A stretch of 64,000 nt of DNA from Geobacter sp. (GTDB lineage: Bacteria; Desulfobacterota; Desulfuromonadia; Geobacterales; Pseudopelobacteraceae): the NCBI GenBank assembly GCA_009684515.1, contig WKKS01000005.1, forward strand, positions 164,288 through 228,287, given 5' to 3'. The notes beneath the pieces are model-generated. The model ran no database searches. It saw only the letters and a list, made by a program, of their open reading frames with translations, and was not told the DNA's origin. Shown piece by piece: positions 60,041-64,000 of the stretch. Position 1 is the first letter of the stretch. Each line of letters opens with the position of its first letter. Made by a program: the position numbers and the translations under genes.

Positions 60041-63000
60041 ATGATGAATAGCATGTTTTTTAGATGCGTGAGCTTACTTATACCACTAATATTTCTGTTT
60101 TCAGGATGTTCTGGCGATACCTCACAGAGTTCAAAGGCTGTAAACAAAGCCAAGTCCGTTGGGGGAAGGGTTCTTGCTAATGACCAACTCATAAACACAG
60201 TTGATAATCTTGATAATGCGCTCCCAGCAGTAGCCTACGATAATGTAAGCAATCCATCACGTTTTTTAGTTGTCTGGACTCATACAAATCCCGATAACAC
60301 TACAGATATAAAAGCACGTCTGTTCACTGGAACAGGAACTGGCAGTACTTCGGCGTTGACCCCGATTACCTCAGATATCGTTGTCACAAATGCAGTTGGT
60401 AATCAATCTCAGCCAAAAGTAATTTTTTCCCCATCAACTTCTAGATATCTGATTGTATGGACTGATTCAAGGAACATTGGTTACAGCCAGATTTACGGTC
60501 AGTTTCTGTCAATAGATGGCGGCTTGTTGCAAACTAATGGTACAGCTGGAACTACTGCAGATAATTTTCCAGTATCCATACATAATTCTGGTGCGTCGCC
60601 TAAATATCTAAGTCAATCTGATCCGGATATTGTCTACAACTCTGCCGATGGTAAATTCTATGTTTCATGGGCGGATGTCAGTGATTTTGATCAAGTCCAG
60701 CCACTGAGTTTTACGACTACTGACCCATGCGGTGGAACACAGACTTTCAATTATACTCTTGCAGCTCCAGTTGTTTTGGATAACCTATTAGTTCGCTATG
60801 TAACTATTTCACCTGATGGAAGTTCGTTGCCTGTAAATGCCGCCAGTGTAAACAACTGGTCGCGCTTTACAGCTGGTGCAGTTACAAAATCTACCGCCTC
60901 TTATACAGTGCCTTATAATGAGTCCAAACCAAAGCTTGCCTATAGCCCGATTAATGGAGAAGCATTTTTAGCGTGGAGCGGCATTTCAACAGACGTAACT
61001 GCGACGTTCTCTTTTACACAGTCAACTGTAACTCTACCGACTACTCCACCGACATCATCGACAATCTGTACCAAAGATCCGATCACGTTTGTAACGACGC
61101 CAATTGACGCTAATACGAAGGTCAAGTTTCGCAGGAATCAGGGCCTTGGTGTTGCGGTTGATTATACTTTTGGCGGCGCTACAAACAATACCAACTATCC
61201 AGCAGTAGCATTTAATCCCAATACCAACAGAATATTGGTTGCGTGGGAAGAGAATCAACAAATTATGGGACAGTTGGTGGACGCATCCAGTTTCGCTGCG
61301 TATGGTCCCAGTATTACCATATCAAGTGGTATCGGACCGCGTACTTCTCCTGTTGTTTCGTATGACAATGTAAATCAGCGTTATCTTGTAGTTTGGGAAG
61401 ACGCAAGAAATCAGAGTACCAACTTCTCAAATATCGATATTTATGGTCAATTCATTGATCCAAATGGGAACTTGAGTGGCGGTAACACTATAATCACGAC
61501 AGTTGATAAAAATCAGCTTGCGCCCGCAATCGCGTTCGGTGGAAATTTGTTCAGGCAATTTCTGATTGTCTGGTCAGATGGTCGAACTCCTGGCCATTCT
61601 GATATCTATGCCCAGTTGCTTGAATATTCCGTTCTTCCCCAACTTGTACTGGCGGACAGTTTTGGCAACCCAATCTTGAATGGTGCGATAGATTTTGGTA
61701 ATGTTAACATTGGCCAAACAAAAGATATAAACTTTAAGATTCGCAATGATGGAAACTCCACCTTAAACATACCCGCAATTGGCAGCCCTGCAGGTACTAT
61801 CGGCATGTCTTCGCCTCAGGCTCCATTTACATTTCTGACTCCTATTCCAAGTACCATCAATGCAGGCACCAGCTACGATATGACTGTCAGATTTGCACCA
61901 TTGGCGTCTGGGTCGTACGCTGATACTTCGATTTATAATACGGTGATTAATTCTGATGCAGGAAAGTCCACTCTCTTGTTTAGTGGAGCTGGGGTCGGAT
62001 CAAATGCGCTTAACATATCAACTTCCAGTTTCCCTGAGGCTACTTTGGGATCTGCATACACACAGACGTTGAGTGGGATTGGTGGTTCGACTCCATACTC
62101 TTGGAGTTGGTCTCCACTTTTCCCCAGTGTTTCAACTCCACCAGGTTTGACTCTGGCCGGCAATGTGATATCCGGGACACCGACAGCATCTGGCACATAT
62201 ACTTTCACAGTAACTCTTTCAGATGGTGCAGCGACAAAAGCAACTGCTAACTTTACATTGAAAGTCACTAGTGTGACCATTTCAACGACAGCACTTAAGC
62301 AGTGGACCTCAGGTGTTGACTATGGGAACGGCGTAGCCCAAGTATTTGCTGGCAGTACAACTAGTGGCACTCCGTTGACTTGGACAGTCACAAATGGGAA
62401 CCTTCCGCCTGGAATCACATTATCTGCAAATGGTACTTTAATTGGAATTCCAACGCAACCAGGTACTTTTACATTCACAGTTAAAGCAACTGATGGAGTT
62501 AACCAGTCCTCAGTGAAAGACTTCTCAATAACAATCAATCCGACTCCTGCTATTTCAAATACAACGCTTCCAGCTGGTAACATAGGAACAGCATATAATC
62601 AGACTATTTCCAGGAATGGCGGCACATCTCCATTATCCTGGTCAATAAAAACTGGCTCATTGCCCTCAGGCTTGGTTCTTGATATTTCAGCTGGTACTAT
62701 TTCTGGTGTTCCATCTTCATCCGGAACCAGCAATTTCACTATTCAGTTGACAGATTCGACAGGTAAATCTGTTACTCAGGATCTCTCTATTACTATCAAT
62801 TCAGCTCTTATGATCACCACCTCTACTTTGCCCTTGGCAACCATAAGTTCAGCATATTCTCAGACGCTTTCCGCTGCTGGTGGTAGATCACCATATCTTT
62901 GGTCGATTACAGCCGGTGCGTTGCCTGCTGGGTTGTCGTTGAATGTAAACACCGGAATGATTAGTGGTACTCCTAACACGGCAGGTAATTATGATTTTAT

Positions 63001-63844
63001 CGTAAGTGTAAAAGATGTAGATAACATTACGGTGTCATCTACACTTTCAATTATAGCTTCTAGCTCAAGCATTTTAACTAATGCTGCAATCACAAGCGGA
63101 ACTGGAACCATAGCGACTATCAGTAACGTACCTGCGAACAGTTCTTTGCTTGCTATCACCTCAAAGCCTGCAGATTTTAATATTAATAGCGCTCTTGACA
63201 TAGTTGTTAATTCAGTACCGTCAGGAGGTACGATTACTCTAACGTTTGATTTTGTTTCTTTGCCGTCAAATCCGGTCTTTTATAAAGTTACTAATGGTGT
63301 CTGGACGAAAATGAATTCTACTGACTATACTTTGACTGGAACTAAATTGTCCTTTTCAGTTACAGATAATGGCGCTTTTGACAGTGACTCTCGTACGGGC
63401 GTTATCCGCGATCCGATCGTTGTTGGTTCAGTAGTGACAGGTGGAACTACACCCTCGACAGGCGGCTCAACTGGCAGTAATATTGCGCCGTCCTCATCCA
63501 GTGGTGGCGGTGGCGGTTGTTTTATAGCAACGGCAGCATATGGTAGTTATCTAAATCCGCATGTAATGGTATTACGCCATTTCCGAGACGACGTACTTAT
63601 GCAATCTGATCTGGGAACTGCATTTGTAAAATTATATTACAAGTACAGCCCCCCTGTTGCTGACTACATTGCGCATCATGAATCTATGCGTATCTTGATG
63701 AGGTTTGCTCTGACACCCCTAATCTTTGCCGTCAAGTATCCACTAGTGACTGCCGCGCTATTCTTTTTGGGCGTATCGATTCTTGTCGCACGCAGAGTAT
63801 CTGATAAGAAGCATGTCGCTGTTCAATGTACACACAGTAGTTGA
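60041..63844 (+). CDS. large lipoprotein with propeller-like and Ig-like repeats and a CFI-box C-terminus
   Basis: A 1267-residue surface-type protein. Lipobox F-S-G-C23. Residues about 45-525 hold about seven repeats with 'RYLVVW-D-R'-like strands ('RFLVVWTHTN', 'RYLIVWTDSRN', 'RILVAWEENQQ', 'RYLVVWEDARN', 'QFLIVWSDGRT'), suggesting a beta-propeller. Residues about 540-650 look like a choice-of-anchor D domain ('DFGNVNIGQTKDINF'). Residues about 655-1005 hold four putative Ig repeats ('LPAGLSLNVNTGMISGTP'-like). The last ~105 residues are the CFI-box C-terminal domain ('GGGGGCFIATAAYGS', then 'HVMVLRHFRDD', 'YYKYSPPVADYIA' and a hydrophobic helix). Role may be surface display or adhesion. 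Confidence 0.85.
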   Translation: MMNSMFFRCVSLLIPLIFLFSGCSGDTSQSSKAVNKAKSVGGRVLANDQLINTVDNLDNALPAVAYDNVSNPSRFLVVWTHTNPDNTTDIKARLFTGTGTGSTSALTPITSDIVVTNAVGNQSQPKVIFSPSTSRYLIVWTDSRNIGYSQIYGQFLSIDGGLLQTNGTAGTTADNFPVSIHNSGASPKYLSQSDPDIVYNSADGKFYVSWADVSDFDQVQPLSFTTTDPCGGTQTFNYTLAAPVVLDNLLVRYVTISPDGSSLPVNAASVNNWSRFTAGAVTKSTASYTVPYNESKPKLAYSPINGEAFLAWSGISTDVTATFSFTQSTVTLPTTPPTSSTICTKDPITFVTTPIDANTKVKFRRNQGLGVAVDYTFGGATNNTNYPAVAFNPNTNRILVAWEENQQIMGQLVDASSFAAYGPSITISSGIGPRTSPVVSYDNVNQRYLVVWEDARNQSTNFSNIDIYGQFIDPNGNLSGGNTIITTVDKNQLAPAIAFGGNLFRQFLIVWSDGRTPGHSDIYAQLLEYSVLPQLVLADSFGNPILNGAIDFGNVNIGQTKDINFKIRNDGNSTLNIPAIGSPAGTIGMSSPQAPFTFLTPIPSTINAGTSYDMTVRFAPLASGSYADTSIYNTVINSDAGKSTLLFSGAGVGSNALNISTSSFPEATLGSAYTQTLSGIGGSTPYSWSWSPLFPSVSTPPGLTLAGNVISGTPTASGTYTFTVTLSDGAATKATANFTLKVTSVTISTTALKQWTSGVDYGNGVAQVFAGSTTSGTPLTWTVTNGNLPPGITLSANGTLIGIPTQPGTFTFTVKATDGVNQSSVKDFSITINPTPAISNTTLPAGNIGTAYNQTISRNGGTSPLSWSIKTGSLPSGLVLDISAGTISGVPSSSGTSNFTIQLTDSTGKSVTQDLSITINSALMITTSTLPLATISSAYSQTLSAAGGRSPYLWSITAGALPAGLSLNVNTGMISGTPNTAGNYDFIVSVKDVDNITVSSTLSIIASSSSILTNAAITSGTGTIATISNVPANSSLLAITSKPADFNINSALDIVVNSVPSGGTITLTFDFVSLPSNPVFYKVTNGVWTKMNSTDYTLTGTKLSFSVTDNGAFDSDSRTGVIRDPIVVGSVVTGGTTPSTGGSTGSNIAPSSSSGGGGGCFIATAAYGSYLNPHVMVLRHFRDDVLMQSDLGTAFVKLYYKYSPPVADYIAHHESMRILMRFALTPLIFAVKYPLVTAALFFLGVSILVARRVSDKKHVAVQCTHSS

Positions 63845-63876
63845 TAAATAAGTAATTGCTTTAAAATAAACTTTAA

Positions 63877-63909
63877 AGAGAAGGGCGCTTTTTCTATGCG
63901 CCCTTCTCT
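63877..63909 (+). terminator. strong stem-loop after the large lipoprotein gene
   Basis: A perfect 12-bp stem AGAGAAGGGCGC/GCGCCCTTCTCT (63877-63888 with 63898-63909) with a T-rich loop. No T-run follows on the plus strand, but the spacing just after the stop suggests a transcription end or 3' stabiliser. Confidence 0.65.
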
Positions 63910-63975
63910 CGTAAGTGGATATTGCTGCGTGTATAGTAGAACTGATTATCTGACAGGAGTTTAAGGGCAATCGCC

Positions 63976-64000
63976 ATGCCTTCCGAAAATAACCAACAAT
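63976..64000 (+). CDS. possible start of a further gene, cut by the window edge
   Basis: An ATG at 63976 opens a frame to the right edge (MPSENNQQ...). AAGG lies 7-9 nt before it and AGGAG a little further up. Too short to identify. Confidence 0.35.

Overview
The window looks like chromosome of a Geobacter-type bacterium (Desulfuromonadota, Geobacteraceae or close kin). This rests on gene content: a kdsA-kdsD-kdsC-lptC-lptA-lptB-rpoN-hpf-hprK-rapZ-EIIA-HPr-ptsI block, a DtxR/FeoA fusion regulator beside feoB, a class I fumarase, a DsbC-like protein with a CxxCH haem motif, and a type IV pilus assembly region with PilY1, minor pilins and PilMNOPQ. No rRNA or marker gene is present, so genus is an inference.

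Layout. 1-3.9 kb: the end of an MMPL/RND exporter, a YjbQ-family enzyme, a parvulin foldase with an overlapping Pro/Glu-rich secreted protein, a SagB-type nitroreductase and a small membrane protein. 4.08-15.6 kb: an 11.5 kb integrated element in the 3' end of tRNA-Gly(CCC), bounded by a 27-bp direct repeat. It has two parts. One is an AT-rich six-gene minus-strand operon of nucleotide-metabolism genes (cN-I type 5'-nucleotidase, metallophosphoesterase, divergent dTMP kinase, an unrecognised protein with a possible degenerate thymidylate-synthase-like segment, MazG-like pyrophosphohydrolase, thymidylate-synthase homologue). The other is a plus-strand mobility module (unknown protein, Rep-like protein, P-loop ATPase, small protein, AlpA/Xis-like HTH, tyrosine integrase). 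No phage structural genes are present. The nucleotide operon is the best candidate in the window for an undescribed system.

15.6-29.5 kb: tRNA-Gly and tRNA-Asn, a DUF2721 protein, the agmatine-to-putrescine pair aguA-aguB, class I fumarase, an S1-domain protein with a YkgJ-like Cys-cluster protein, metF, a DUF815 ATPase, a DUF4197 protein, a BioD-like/DRTGG protein, and an iron block (fur with its own promoter and Fur box, feoB, a small zinc-ribbon protein, a DtxR-FeoA regulator). 29.6-34 kb: KDO synthesis and LPS export genes. 34-40.4 kb: rpoN, hibernation factor and a regulatory PTS lacking any sugar permease.

40.3-63.9 kb: prepilin peptidase, an NtrB/NtrC-like two-component pair, then a sigma-54 -24/-12 promoter ahead of dsbC-like, pilY1 and four pseudopilin genes; next a small XRE regulator, pilMNOPQ and two lipoproteins. 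The larger lipoprotein carries propeller-like repeats, Ig-like repeats and a C-terminal CFI-box domain. From about 51 kb onward the DNA is clearly more AT-rich than the fumarase-PTS core. I could run no database search, so family names rest on motifs read directly from the translations.
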